The notes under the pieces: generated by a model
Databases searched by the model: none
Seen by the model: the letters and a program-made list of their open reading frames with translations, nothing else
What the model was told of the DNA's origin: nothing
Source of the DNA: Burkholderiales bacterium 70-64
GTDB lineage: Bacteria > Pseudomonadota > Gammaproteobacteria > Burkholderiales > Burkholderiaceae_E
DNA length: 64,000 nt
Reading direction: 5' to 3'
Assembly: GCA_001898645.1 (NCBI GenBank)
Contig: MKUQ01000021.1
Coordinates: 62,001-126,000, forward strand
Made by a program: the position numbers and the translations under genes
Part shown: positions 8,332 through 16,795 of the stretch, piece by piece
Layout: each line of letters begins with the position of its first letter
Numbering within the stretch: the first letter of the stretch is position 1

Positions 8332-9819
8332 TCAGCGCCGGCCTTCGCCGCGCTCCTTCTGCTCGGCCTGCCACTGCGCCTGCAGCTCGCGCAGGCGCGC
8401 ATCGACCTGAGACCCGGTGTAGAAGTCGAGCTGGCCGGCGCGCTGCGCCAGGCGCAACTGCTCGATCGCCGCCGGCGTGGCGCCCAGCAGCACGAACTGC
8501 TCGGCGGCGGCGCGGTGCGCGCGCGCCGTCTCGCCCAACCCGCCCTGGGCCTCCGCGAGCATGCGCCACAAATCGGCATCGCTGCGGAACGTCGACACCG
8601 CGCTCTCGAGATAAGGCGCGGCGTCCGCGAAATCGCGCCGCACCAGCAGCACCTGCGCGCGCTCGCGCACCAGGGCCCGCGATGCAGGGAAGCGCTTGGT
8701 CGCGGCGTCGAGCAGCGCCAGCGCCGCGGCGCTGTCGCCGGCCTGCAGCTCCACCTGCGCGGCCAGCCGCTCCACGAAGGGATGGCCGGCGGGCAGGAGC
8801 CGCCGCACCTCGGCCAGCGCCTTGCGCGCGGCGGCCGCATCGCGCTGCGCGGCCGCCACCGTGGCCAGGCCGAACCAGCCCGCCGCCTCGTCGACGGTGC
8901 GCTCGCGCAGCTGCCGCTCGAACTGCGTGCGCGCCGAGCGCAGCCCGTCGGTGCTGGTATCGGTGAGCGCGCGCAGCTTGGCGCGCGTCAGCCGGAACTC
9001 GAGGCTGTCGGCGCGCTGCCGGTAGCGGACGTCCGAGATGCGGCTCTGGATATCGGCGATGCGCTCCGAGGTGACCGGGTGCGTGCGCAGGTAATCCGGC
9101 GCACCGCTCTCGTAGAGGCTGTCCGACTTCTGCAGGCGGCCGAGGAAGGCCACCATGCCGTTGGCATCGAACCCGGCCTGGCGCAGGATGTCCAGGCCGA
9201 CCCGGTCGGCCTCGCGCTCGGCGTCGCGCGAGAAGGTCAGCATCTGCTGCTGGGCCGCCGTGCTGCCCAGCGAGGCGATGCCTCCGATGGCCTGAGGATT
9301 CGAGCGCGCCGCCAGCGCCGAGAGCACCAGCGCCGCCAGCATCAGCGTCGAGGCCTGACGTTCGCGCGCCAGCATGCGCGCGACGTGGCGCTGCACCACG
9401 TGGCCGATCTCGTGCCCCAGCACCGAGGCGAGCTCGGACTCGCTCTGCGCGGCCACGATCAGCCCGGTGTGCACACCGATGTAGCCGCCCGGCAGCGCGA
9501 AGGCGTTCAGCGTGGGATCGCGCACCAGGAAGAACTGGAGGGTGAAGCCGGACGCCGGAGGCGTGGCCGCGAGGCTGCCCGCGAAACGGTTGAGATAGTC
9601 GGCGAGCTCGGCATCGTCGTAGATCATGCCGCGGCTCTGCATCTCGCGCACGATCGACTCGCCGACGCGCCGCTCCATCGTCGGCGACAGCTCGTCGGCG
9701 GCGGCGTCGCCCAGCCGCGGCAGGTTGTCGACCTGCGCGCGCGCGGGCAAGCCGGCGCCGGCCAGCGCCGCACACAGCAGCCCCGCCATGCAGCGCGGCA
9801 ACAGACCGGTTCTTCGCAA
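8332..9819 (-). CDS. bepA: Periplasmic M48 metalloprotease with TPR repeats (BepA-like)
   Basis: BepA-type proteins degrade or assist misassembled outer-membrane proteins such as LptD in the periplasm. The M48 domain has the zinc motif [10 protein letters not shown] near residue 135 and a downstream Glu in '[13 protein letters not shown]'. The C-terminal half consists of helical TPR-like repeats ending at residue 495. I place the start at a TTG (9819) with GAGGA just upstream. This gives a clean signal peptide (RRTGLLPR, hydrophobic stretch, ARAQ cleavage site) and avoids overlap with moaC. An upstream ATG at 9915 gives a longer N-terminus with no signal-like character. Confidence 0.85.
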   Translation of the reverse strand: MRRTGLLPRCMAGLLCAALAGAGLPARAQVDNLPRLGDAAADELSPTMERRVGESIVREMQSRGMIYDDAELADYLNRFAGSLAATPPASGFTLQFFLVRDPTLNAFALPGGYIGVHTGLIVAAQSESELASVLGHEIGHVVQRHVARMLARERQASTLMLAALVLSALAARSNPQAIGGIASLGSTAAQQQMLTFSRDAEREADRVGLDILRQAGFDANGMVAFLGRLQKSDSLYESGAPDYLRTHPVTSERIADIQSRISDVRYRQRADSLEFRLTRAKLRALTDTSTDGLRSARTQFERQLRERTVDEAAGWFGLATVAAAQRDAAAARKALAEVRRLLPAGHPFVERLAAQVELQAGDSAAALALLDAATKRFPASRALVRERAQVLLVRRDFADAAPYLESAVSTFRSDADLWRMLAEAQGGLGETARAHRAAAEQFVLLGATPAAIEQLRLAQRAGQLDFYTGSQVDARLRELQAQWQAEQKERGEGRR

Positions 9820-9830
9820 GACGACTTCCT

Positions 9831-9858
9831 CAGGAGGCTGCCGGAGTTGAATCGAGCC
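9831..9858. repeat. REP-like element, family A copy 4 (single arm)
   Basis: A 28-bp stretch beginning CAGGAGGCTGCCGGAGTTGA matches the copy at 21721-21748 at 25 of 28 positions. It lies in the divergent region between bepA and moaC, overlapping the probable 5' leader of bepA on the other strand. No inverted partner arm was found. Confidence 0.55.
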
Positions 9859-9936
9859 CACGCCAAGGCCGGGCTGCCGAGGCACAGCCACCCGCCTACA
9901 AGGCGGCTGCTCCATCAGGCCGTTGCTATGATAGTC

Positions 9937-9950
9937 GGCTCCGGAGCCGC
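9937..9950 (+). promoter_or_regulatory. Palindrome covering the moaC ribosome-binding site
   Basis: CGGCTCCGGAGCCG is a perfect 14-bp palindrome ending 3 nt before the moaC ATG. It contains the only GGAG available as a Shine-Dalgarno. A TATGAT hexamer at 9927-9932 could be a -10 element. Pairing would sequester the ribosome site; whether this regulates anything is unknown. Confidence 0.4.
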
Positions 9951-9953
9951 ACC

Positions 9954-10469
9954 ATGACTTCGTCTTCCTCCCCTGCACCAGAGAACGCCCCGGCGCCCGC
10001 CCTCAGCCACTTCGACGCCGGCGGCGCCGCGCACATGGTCGATGTCGCCGGCAAGGCGATCACCCACCGCGTGGCCGTCGCCCGCGGCAGCATCCGCATG
10101 AAACCCGCCACCCTGGCGCTGGTGCGCGAAGGCACCGCGAAGAAGGGGGACGTGATCGGCGTGGCACGCATCGCGGCGATCCAGGGCGCCAAGCGCACCG
10201 CCGAGCTGATCCCGCTGTGCCATCCGATCCCGATCACCCGGGTGGCGGTGGAATTCGATCTCGACGAGGCCGCCGGCGCGGTGCACTGCACCGCCATTGT
10301 CGAGTGCGACGGCAGGACCGGCGTCGAGATGGAAGCGCTCACCGCCGTGCAGGTGGGCCTGCTCACCGTCTACGACATGTGCAAGGCAGTCGACCGCGGC
10401 ATGGTGATCGAAGGGGTCCGCCTCCTGGAGAAGCACGGCGGCAAGAGCGGCAGCTTCGTGGCGGGGTGA
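9954..10469 (+). CDS. moaC: Cyclic pyranopterin monophosphate synthase
   Basis: MoaC converts the MoaA product into cyclic pyranopterin monophosphate, the second half of the first step of molybdenum cofactor synthesis. The 171-residue protein has the family motifs '[17 protein letters not shown]', '[20 protein letters not shown]', '[10 protein letters not shown]' and '[10 protein letters not shown]'. The C-terminus '[12 protein letters not shown]' is typical. No other moa gene is nearby, so it is a stand-alone gene here. A stem-loop follows 8 nt after its stop. Confidence 0.96.
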   Translation: MTSSSSPAPENAPAPALSHFDAGGAAHMVDVAGKAITHRVAVARGSIRMKPATLALVREGTAKKGDVIGVARIAAIQGAKRTAELIPLCHPIPITRVAVEFDLDEAAGAVHCTAIVECDGRTGVEMEALTAVQVGLLTVYDMCKAVDRGMVIEGVRLLEKHGGKSGSFVAG

Positions 10470-10470
10470 C

Positions 10471-10501
10471 AAAAACAAACGCCCCGCCGAAGCGGGGCGT
10501 T
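10471..10501 (-). terminator. Rho-independent terminator between moaC and the PEP-CTERM gene
   Basis: Stem GCCCCGC/GCGGGGC (10481-10487 and 10492-10498) with a CGAA loop extends to 10 bp. Read leftward it is followed by GTTTGTTTTTG, so it best serves the leftward PEP-CTERM gene ending at 10530. It may also stop moaC transcripts. Confidence 0.8.
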
Positions 10502-10529
10502 CATATGGCCTGGGTGGTTCAGACCCGGC

Positions 10530-11363
10530 TCAGCTCCGGCGAAGCCGCCCGACGAAGCCGATCCCTGCCAGCCCGAGGCCGAGCAGACCGAGAATTGCCG
10601 GCTCGGGCACCTGCGCGCTGATCTTGAAGCTGAACTGCGCGGGCGTAGCCTGGTGCTCCAGCGTCTGGAACCCGATGCAGCCAGGCGCTGCGCCTGCCGC
10701 CGCGCAGGTCGCCGCAGGCAGCGGACCCAGGCCCGTCGCAAGGATCTCGAGGGTGTAGGTGATTCCGTCCAGAACGAAGGACTGGGTGAGCGAACCCGCC
10801 GTCAGGACGAAGATGTCATCGCACGCCGAAGTCGAGGGGAAGCCGCAGGTCCCGGGGCTGGACGTGTTGGGCGTTTCGCTGAAGTCGACCTGGAAGGTTC
10901 TCGTCAAGGTCGGCAGCGACGGGCCACCGGGCACCAGGGGCGTCAGCGTCAGCGTGGTGAACACGCTCGCGGTGCTCAGGGTCGAAAAGTTGCTCGAGAT
11001 GGTGTTGTTGTAGTGGGTGATGGTATGCGTATCGACCGCGGCACCGTTGGTGAACAAGTTCGGCGGGTTCGTCACCGCTGTATCCGGCGTGATGATCAGC
11101 CCGCTACGCGACGTGTTGGGGTCGCTCGTGTCATTGGGAGTCTGGTTGGGCGGATTGGACGCACCCCAGCTCAGCATGGCGGCGTCGGCATGGGTCACAC
11201 CGCCCCCGCTGGTGAACACCGGGGCTGGTGCAGTCGTGCCATTGCCCCACTCCGTGGTCACGGAATATCCCCACTCCGTGATCAGTGCGGCCTGCGCCGC
11301 GGCTGCGCTGCCAAGCCCCAGCGCAAGGGCGGCTAGCACCTTGAAAGTGGATCGGGTCGCCAT
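10530..11363 (-). CDS. PEP-CTERM sorting-domain protein, THxN type
   Basis: A secreted 277-residue protein with a signal peptide ending in AAAAQA (residues 1-24) and a Ser/Thr/Asn-rich extracellular body containing 'THTITHYNNTIS', which matches the THxN PEP-CTERM pattern. The C-terminal sorting signal is VPEPAILGLLGLGLAGIGF followed by GRLRRS: Pro-Glu-Pro, one membrane helix and a basic tail. Exosortase is known to cut such tails. Two cysteine pairs (for example CGFPSTSACDD) could form disulfides. No exosortase gene is in the window, but the system-associated acyltransferase lies just upstream on the same strand. A sigma-54 promoter precedes it (11440-11456). Confidence 0.92.
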   Translation of the reverse strand: MATRSTFKVLAALALGLGSAAAAQAALITEWGYSVTTEWGNGTTAPAPVFTSGGGVTHADAAMLSWGASNPPNQTPNDTSDPNTSRSGLIITPDTAVTNPPNLFTNGAAVDTHTITHYNNTISSNFSTLSTASVFTTLTLTPLVPGGPSLPTLTRTFQVDFSETPNTSSPGTCGFPSTSACDDIFVLTAGSLTQSFVLDGITYTLEILATGLGPLPAATCAAAGAAPGCIGFQTLEHQATPAQFSFKISAQVPEPAILGLLGLGLAGIGFVGRLRRS

Positions 11364-11439
11364 GATTAACCTCCCAAGCGTCCGGATTCAGAGATCCCCG
11401 AGCGCGGCACCATCTCTGCCCGCGCTCTCGACTTCAGGG

Positions 11440-11456
11440 AAGCATTTTTCGGGCCA
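11440..11456 (-). promoter_or_regulatory. Sigma-54 (-24/-12) promoter of the first PEP-CTERM gene
   Basis: Read leftward the site is TGGCCCGAAAAATGCTT. It fits the RpoN consensus TGGCACG-N4-TTGCW with the invariant GG and GC exactly 10 nt apart. It lies 78 nt before the ATG. The same kind of site precedes the second PEP-CTERM gene at 53457-53473. PEP-CTERM genes are known to be RpoN-dependent in several bacteria with PrsK/PrsR regulators. Confidence 0.8.
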
Positions 11457-11538
11457 CTGCGTGACGAATTTGGAAAAGCCTTTAATTCCGGGAGCTTGCA
11501 GGCCGGCCCGAATCGACGCAAAAGCCTGGGGGCTGCGG

Positions 11539-11557
11539 ACTGTAAAGAAACTCGACA
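11539..11557 (-). promoter_or_regulatory. Putative enhancer-binding site upstream of the sigma-54 promoter, copy 1
   Basis: The plus-strand sequence ACTGTAAAGAAACTCGACA matches 15 of 19 positions of 53545-53563. It forms an imperfect TGT-N11-ACA dyad. It lies 82 bp upstream of the -24/-12 site, a usual distance for an NtrC-type activator. The rest of the 250-bp gap 11364-11613 holds no gene. Confidence 0.55.
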
Positions 11558-11613
11558 AGAGCCCGAGGCCGTGAGCCCCGAACGGAACAGGCCGGCCGGG
11601 CGGAGGAATCCGC

Positions 11614-12438
11614 TCAGTGGGCGGCGCGCGCCGCCCGGGCCACCGGGGCGTCGGCCCGCGAGAGCGCCGTCACGTTGTCGCGCACCAGCTCCAGCGCCAC
11701 CTTGAGCCGCGGCGACATGTCGCCGAGCAGGGCGTCGCGCGTGATCTCGAAGGGCGCGCGCAGGCCGTGATACTCGACCGGCTCGGCGACCTGCCGGAAA
11801 TTCAGCCCGAGCGTGCGCAGCAGGCGCGCCAGGCGCATCTCCATCATCACGAACACGGCGTCCAGGCCGATCTCGATTCCCAGCCAGGCGGCGGCGAAGA
11901 CCAGACCGAGGGCCGGCGGAATGTTGTGGCGGCGCACGTCGCCGGCGTAGCGCTCCAGCTCCTGGATCGCGTACAGGCCCTGCTCCTGGTCGGTCTTGCG
12001 CCGGCGGAACTCGTTGATCACCGCCAGGCGCGAGACCTCGCCGATGCGTTCGCGAGGCGTCTCCCGGAACACCGACGAGCCGCGCGCGAACTGATCGATC
12101 GCCGCGACCTCGAAGGGAAACGGCTCCGCTGCATCGAGGGGATCGGCCACGATGAGGCGCACGCAACCGATGTAGCGCCGGCTCGCGTTGTGGCGCAGCA
12201 GCACGGCGTGCGCCCGCCGGTCGAAGATGTCGCGCTCGAGGCCGCCCGGGCAGTCCTCGCGCCGCTCGAACTTCATCTCGTCGACATACACGCGGTAGCG
12301 TAGCCGGAAAGCTTCTTCCCGCAGCCGCTCGGTGTCGGCGAGCACCAGCGAGAACCCCTCGAAGAAATCGCACTGCAGACCGGGGGCGCGTACCGTGCCG
12401 GCGTCGGTCTTCTCGTGCAGCTCTGGCAGGATGATCAT
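11614..12438 (-). CDS. PEP-CTERM/exosortase system-associated acyltransferase
   Basis: A 274-residue GNAT-like protein of the N-acyl amino acid synthase type that co-occurs with exosortase systems. Visible family features are 'EEAFRLRYRVYVDEMKFE', 'HAVLLRHNASRRYIGCVRLI' and 'RIGEVSRLAVINEFRRRK', the last being the typical autoinducer-synthase-like core. Related enzymes N-acylate an amino acid, but the substrate here is unknown. It is transcribed with the PEP-CTERM gene 250 bp downstream, although that gene has its own sigma-54 promoter. The flavoprotein gene ends 45 nt upstream, suggesting a shared transcript. Confidence 0.85.
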   Translation of the reverse strand: MIILPELHEKTDAGTVRAPGLQCDFFEGFSLVLADTERLREEAFRLRYRVYVDEMKFERREDCPGGLERDIFDRRAHAVLLRHNASRRYIGCVRLIVADPLDAAEPFPFEVAAIDQFARGSSVFRETPRERIGEVSRLAVINEFRRRKTDQEQGLYAIQELERYAGDVRRHNIPPALGLVFAAAWLGIEIGLDAVFVMMEMRLARLLRTLGLNFRQVAEPVEYHGLRAPFEITRDALLGDMSPRLKVALELVRDNVTALSRADAPVARAARAAH

Positions 12439-12483
12439 GCTACTCCGACGCCGGCTGCGCCCGGGCGCCTCACTTAACCGGTT

Positions 12484-14145
12484 TCAGGACGGTCGATCGC
12501 GCCTCCGATCGCGGATCCGCGGCGCGTAGCGGCCAGGTGAAAGAATATCGTCAGGGTCGAGTGCTTGCTTCAGTCTACCCACGACATCCCAGAAGACTTC
12601 CTCCCTCCCGACGAAACGGCCCATTGCGCCGACGTGCAGCCGATACGGCGCCACCCCCAGGGCCCGGCCCGCCTCCACCAGGGCGTCGTAGCACCGATGG
12701 GCCCTGTCGACTTCGTCAATCTTGCGTGCGTCGAACAGGATCGGCACCGAGCTGTCCAGGCATCGCTCGGACAGCGTGCTCAGCGTGACGAGGGGCTCCA
12801 TTCCGTGTGCCCTGAGCACCGCCGAGCACCGCTCGACGTAAGCCGCCACTATCTCCGGCTTGAAGGGCACGAGTGGAGCGTACCAGATCAATCCGCAACC
12901 CTCCTTGATCGGATCCGGCATTTCTGTCAGGTTCACCTCGCCTGCGCGACGCCAATAAAGCAGGCCGTGCGCGACGCGGTTCGGACGGCCTTCGAGGATG
13001 TCGAGCGAAGCGCCGATGCGCGCGAGCATCGTCGAGGTGCCGTGGGTGGCGCCGAGCACGCGCGTGCTCAATCGCTGCAGCAGCCGTGCACGCGTTGCCG
13101 TCATGAACACCACCCTGCGCGCCACGCCCGCGAGTCGCCGGCGCACGAGACGGCGCGCAGCCGCCACCACTTCACGCGGCCCGTACAGCGCGCCCATGCC
13201 CATCCACGGATCGACGCGATAGCGCCGGCCGAGATCGGCCACGGCGTCCTCGGTGAGCAGCCCGTCGGCGCCGGTGCGTGCGGCATCGTAGGGAGCGGTC
13301 ATCGCCAGCACGCGATGACGATTCATCAGGTTCACCGAGCCGGCGACCGCACCCAGCTCCTGCAGCACGCTGCGCACCGCGAGCAGCGCCGGCTGCAGCG
13401 AATCCGCGTCGGGCACCGCGAAGTAGAACGCCTCGATGCGCTCGGGCCGGCGCGCCAATGCCAGCGTCACGGCAGTCACCACGCCGAAGTTCGACTGCGT
13501 GAACAGGCCGTCGAGGTAGGGCCCGAGGCCCCACTTGAAGGCGTGATCGGCGAGCCCGGCGCCGATGCCCGACAAGGCGGGCGCATACAAGCGTCCGTCC
13601 GGCAGCACCGCCTCGATGCGCATCAACGCGGCGAAGTGATCGGCGATCGGCGTGATGCCGTAGCCTCGTTCGAGCACGTTGCCGAGCAGGCTGGCATCGG
13701 GCCCGGCGCCGGTGGTCGGCACCATGAACGGCAGATCGTGCGCACGCAGGTATTCGGCGAGCGACGCCTGCGTGACCCCGGGCTCCAGCTCGAACAAGCC
13801 CAGCTGCGCATCGACCGCGCGGATCGCGGCCAGCCGCGACAGGTCGAGGACCGCGCAATCGTCGACCGCCGGCAGCGCGGTTCCGTAGCCCCAGTTGCGG
13901 CCGGTGCTGATCGGATAGAGCGGCACCCCGCACTCGCGCGCGATGGCCACGACGGCGGGCACCTCGTCGCGCGAGCCCGGGCGCAGCGCCGCGGCGATGC
14001 GGCGCGCCACGCCGGTGGTGCAGGCGCCGTAGCGTGCCTGCGCGGCACTGGCGTCGTCGACGTGGACCGAGCCCAGGCATGCACGCCAGCGCGCGATGGC
14101 CTGCGCCGCGGATGCTTCGTACGCGCGCGGCTCGTCACCGTTCAC
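12484..14145 (-). CDS. VAO/PCMH-family FAD-linked oxidase
   Basis: The 553-residue flavoprotein has the PCMH-type FAD-binding core 'LYPISTGRNWGYGTALP' (about residues 75-91), 'LELEPGVTQASLAEYL' and 'TTGAGPDASLLGNVLERGYG'. The cap domain includes 'GCGLIWYAPLVPF', and the C-terminus is 'DPDDILSPGRY'. These match p-cresol methylhydroxylase and vanillyl-alcohol oxidase relatives, which oxidise para-substituted phenols. Residues for covalent FAD attachment cannot be assigned with confidence. No cytochrome subunit gene is adjacent, unlike true PCMH operons. The substrate is unknown, and the position directly upstream of the exosortase-associated acyltransferase hints at a role in that system. Confidence 0.85.
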   Translation of the reverse strand: MNGDEPRAYEASAAQAIARWRACLGSVHVDDASAAQARYGACTTGVARRIAAALRPGSRDEVPAVVAIARECGVPLYPISTGRNWGYGTALPAVDDCAVLDLSRLAAIRAVDAQLGLFELEPGVTQASLAEYLRAHDLPFMVPTTGAGPDASLLGNVLERGYGITPIADHFAALMRIEAVLPDGRLYAPALSGIGAGLADHAFKWGLGPYLDGLFTQSNFGVVTAVTLALARRPERIEAFYFAVPDADSLQPALLAVRSVLQELGAVAGSVNLMNRHRVLAMTAPYDAARTGADGLLTEDAVADLGRRYRVDPWMGMGALYGPREVVAAARRLVRRRLAGVARRVVFMTATRARLLQRLSTRVLGATHGTSTMLARIGASLDILEGRPNRVAHGLLYWRRAGEVNLTEMPDPIKEGCGLIWYAPLVPFKPEIVAAYVERCSAVLRAHGMEPLVTLSTLSERCLDSSVPILFDARKIDEVDRAHRCYDALVEAGRALGVAPYRLHVGAMGRFVGREEVFWDVVGRLKQALDPDDILSPGRYAPRIRDRRRDRPS

Positions 14146-14324
14146 CGGGCCACCCCCGTTCAGCCGGGGCTACCGGCACGCTCGCGACTCTGGGCATCGG
14201 CGGAATATATAGCATCGCGGGTCCGTGGCATCGCCGGGTCGGCGCACCGGCTCGGCCCGGCATCGCGGGCCCGCGCGTGAAGGGGTGCGCGCCACGCCGT
14301 CGGCAAGTGCCCTATGCTGTCGGC

Positions 14325-15218
14325 ATGCGTCGATTTCCCTATTCCTTTCCGGACCGGCCGCCATGCCGCCGCACCGCGCCGTACGCACGCAGCGCCGCCG
14401 TGCTGCTGCTGTGCGGGGCCGCCGCGCTGCCGCTCGCGCGGGCCCAGGACGGCGGCCTGCCGCCGGTGCCGATCCCCGTCCCCGGCTCGCTGCTCGACCG
14501 GCCGCGCGGCCCCTCGCCGCTACCGGCGCCCGGCACCGACGGCGCCTCCGCTCCGGGGGGCGCGGCGCACGGCGCACCGGGCTCTGCGCCGGCAACGCGC
14601 CGCGTATCCAGCGGCACCGGCTTCTACGTCACCGTCGATGGCCACCTGATCACCAACCACCACGTCATCGCCGGCTGCAAGGTGCTCGCCCGCGGCGACG
14701 GCGTAACGCTCGCGGTGGTGGCCACCGATGCGGCCAACGACCTGGCACTGCTCAAGGGTCCGGCGGTGGCGCTGGCGGCGACGCTGCGCACCGCGGGCGA
14801 CGCGCGCCAGGGCGAAGACGTGCTCACCTACGGCTTTCCGCTGCAGGGCATGCTCTCTTCGGCGGGCCAGTTGGGCGCCGGCATGGTCTCGGCGCTGGCA
14901 GGCCTGCGCGACAACGCCGCGCAGCTGCAGATCGACGTACCGGTGCAGCCCGGCAACAGCGGCGGCCCCCTGCTCGATCGGCGCGGACGGGTGATCGGCG
15001 TGGTGGTCGCCAAGCTCAACGCGCTGCGCGTGGCGCAGATCACCGGCGACATTCCGCAGAACATCAACTTCGCGATCAAGCTCGCGCCGGTCAAGGCGCT
15101 GCTCGAGGCGCACGGCGTGCACTACCAGGCCGGCGGCGACGCCGCGCGCGCACTGTCGAACTTCGAGATCGCCGACCTGGCGCGCGGCTTTACCACGCCG
15201 GTGTTCTGCCAGCGCTGA
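14325..15218 (+). CDS. Exported trypsin-like serine protease (S1C type)
   Basis: A signal peptide (hydrophobic 'AAVLLLCGAAALPLARAQ') is followed by a proline-rich linker of ~60 residues and a trypsin-fold domain. The catalytic triad is visible: His in 'ITNHHVIAGC' (~residue 110), Asp in 'AANDLALLKG' (~138) and Ser in 'QPGNSGGPLLD' (~210). At 297 residues it has no PDZ domain, unlike DegP. It is divergent from the flavoprotein gene with a 179-bp gap. Physiological substrates are unknown. Confidence 0.88.
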   Translation: MRRFPYSFPDRPPCRRTAPYARSAAVLLLCGAAALPLARAQDGGLPPVPIPVPGSLLDRPRGPSPLPAPGTDGASAPGGAAHGAPGSAPATRRVSSGTGFYVTVDGHLITNHHVIAGCKVLARGDGVTLAVVATDAANDLALLKGPAVALAATLRTAGDARQGEDVLTYGFPLQGMLSSAGQLGAGMVSALAGLRDNAAQLQIDVPVQPGNSGGPLLDRRGRVIGVVVAKLNALRVAQITGDIPQNINFAIKLAPVKALLEAHGVHYQAGGDAARALSNFEIADLARGFTTPVFCQR

Positions 15219-15237
15219 ACGCGTGAAGGAACCTGCT

Positions 15238-15256
15238 GCGCGACCCGAGGTCGCGC
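15238..15256. terminator. Stem-loop between convergent protease and mgtE genes
   Basis: Perfect 8-bp stem GCGCGACC/GGTCGCGC with a CGA loop, in the 47-bp gap between two converging genes. No T tract is present, so it is only a possible bidirectional terminator. Confidence 0.45.
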
Positions 15257-15265
15257 CTGCGGTGC

Positions 15266-16783
15266 TCAGCGGAACAGCAGCGAGGCCAGCCCCAGGAAGA
15301 TCAGGAATCCCATGCTGTCGGTGCTGAAGGTGAGCAGCACCGAGGAGCCGAGGGCCGGGTCGCGGCCGAAGCGCTGCAGGGTGATCGGCACGGCGAGCGC
15401 GATCAGCGCCCCGACCAGCAGGTTGAGCACCATCGCCATCATCATCGTGCCGCCCAGCAGCCAGCCATAGGGCGTGTCGCGGTACAGCAGCCAGGCGACC
15501 AGGCCGGCCACGCCCCCCCACACCAGGCCGTTGAGCCCGGCGATGGCCAGCTCCTTCTGCAGCAGCCGGCGCGCGTTGGCCATGTTGACCTGCCCGAGCG
15601 CGATCGAGCGGATGATCAGCGTCATGGTCTGGTTGCCGGAGTTGCCGGCGATGCCGGCGACGATGGGCATCAGCGTGGCCAGCGCCACCACGCGCCCGAT
15701 CGTTCCCTCGAAGGCGCTGATCACGCGCGAGGCGAAGAACGCCGTGCACAGGTTCAGCGCCAGCCACAGCCAGCGGTTCCTGGCCGAGGCCCAGATGCTC
15801 GCGAACAGGTCTTCCTCCTCGCGCAGGCCGGCCTTGGCGAGGAGGTCGGACTCGCTTTCCTCGCGGATCAGGTCGACCACCTCGGCCACCGTCACGCGGC
15901 CGATCACCCGGTTGCGCGGATCGACCACCGGCGCCGAGACCAGGTCGTAGCGCTCGAACGCCTGCGCGGCCTCGCTGCCGTCGTCGAGCGGCTGCAGCGT
16001 GAGCACGTCGCGGCGCATCACGTCCTCGGCGAGCACCTCGGGCTGGTTGATCAGCAGCCGCTCGAGCGACAGGCTGCCGAGCAGCTCGCCGCGCACGTCG
16101 ACCACGAATACCTGGTCGGTGTGGTCGGGCAGCTGCTCGAGCTTGCGCAGCTCGCGCAGCACCATGTCGAGCGTGTAGCCCTGCTGTACCGTGATCGCGT
16201 CGAAGTCCATCAGCTCGCCGACCGAGCCTTCCGGAAACGACATCGAGGCGCGCAGCTGCTCGCGTTCCTCCTGCGTGAGGCCGCGGCGCACCTCCTCCAC
16301 GACGTCGCTGGGCAGGTCGGGAACCAGCTCGGCGATGTCGGCAGCGTCCAGCGTCTCGACCGCATCGACCAGTTCCTCGCGATCCATCGAGCGGATCAGC
16401 GATTCGCGCACCGACTCGGAGACCTCGAGCAGGATCTCGCCGTCGCGCTCGGCCTTGACCAGGTCCCATACGACCATGCGGTCTTCGTAGGGCAGCGCCT
16501 CGAGCACGTAGGCGATGTCGGCCGGGTGCAGGGGATCGAGCCGCGCGCGCAGCCCGTCGAGGTAGGGGCTCAGGTCGACCGGCTCGGGCGGCGCGGCGCG
16601 CTCGCCGTCCTCGCCCGCGCGCGGGCGCTGCGCAACGTTGTAGCGGCGCAGCAGGTCCTGCACGTCGAGCAGCGCGCGCGAGGCCTCCTCGGGATCGCGC
16701 GGCTGCGCCGCCGGCGCTACCGTCGCGGCTTCGCCGCGGCGCTCGTCGTCGGAAGCGGGGATCGGGGCGTCTTGCTCGGCCAT
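15266..16783 (-). CDS. mgtE: MgtE-family magnesium transporter
   Basis: A magnesium channel of the inner membrane. The 505-residue protein has the expected order. A charged cytoplasmic N domain with helical repeats ('HPADIAYVLEALP', 'DIAELVPDLPSDVVEEV') comes first, followed by a CBS pair (about residues 200-320). C-terminal membrane helices start near residue 345 with 'ASRVISAFEGTIGRVVALATLMPIVAGIAGNSGNQ', containing the conserved GNxGNQ-type pore segment. It follows mtgA by 12 nt as the last gene of the leftward chain. No Mg-riboswitch can be placed here because it has no free leader. Confidence 0.94.
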   Translation of the reverse strand: MAEQDAPIPASDDERRGEAATVAPAAQPRDPEEASRALLDVQDLLRRYNVAQRPRAGEDGERAAPPEPVDLSPYLDGLRARLDPLHPADIAYVLEALPYEDRMVVWDLVKAERDGEILLEVSESVRESLIRSMDREELVDAVETLDAADIAELVPDLPSDVVEEVRRGLTQEEREQLRASMSFPEGSVGELMDFDAITVQQGYTLDMVLRELRKLEQLPDHTDQVFVVDVRGELLGSLSLERLLINQPEVLAEDVMRRDVLTLQPLDDGSEAAQAFERYDLVSAPVVDPRNRVIGRVTVAEVVDLIREESESDLLAKAGLREEEDLFASIWASARNRWLWLALNLCTAFFASRVISAFEGTIGRVVALATLMPIVAGIAGNSGNQTMTLIIRSIALGQVNMANARRLLQKELAIAGLNGLVWGGVAGLVAWLLYRDTPYGWLLGGTMMMAMVLNLLVGALIALAVPITLQRFGRDPALGSSVLLTFSTDSMGFLIFLGLASLLFR

Positions 16784-16795
16784 GGATCGGGCGAA

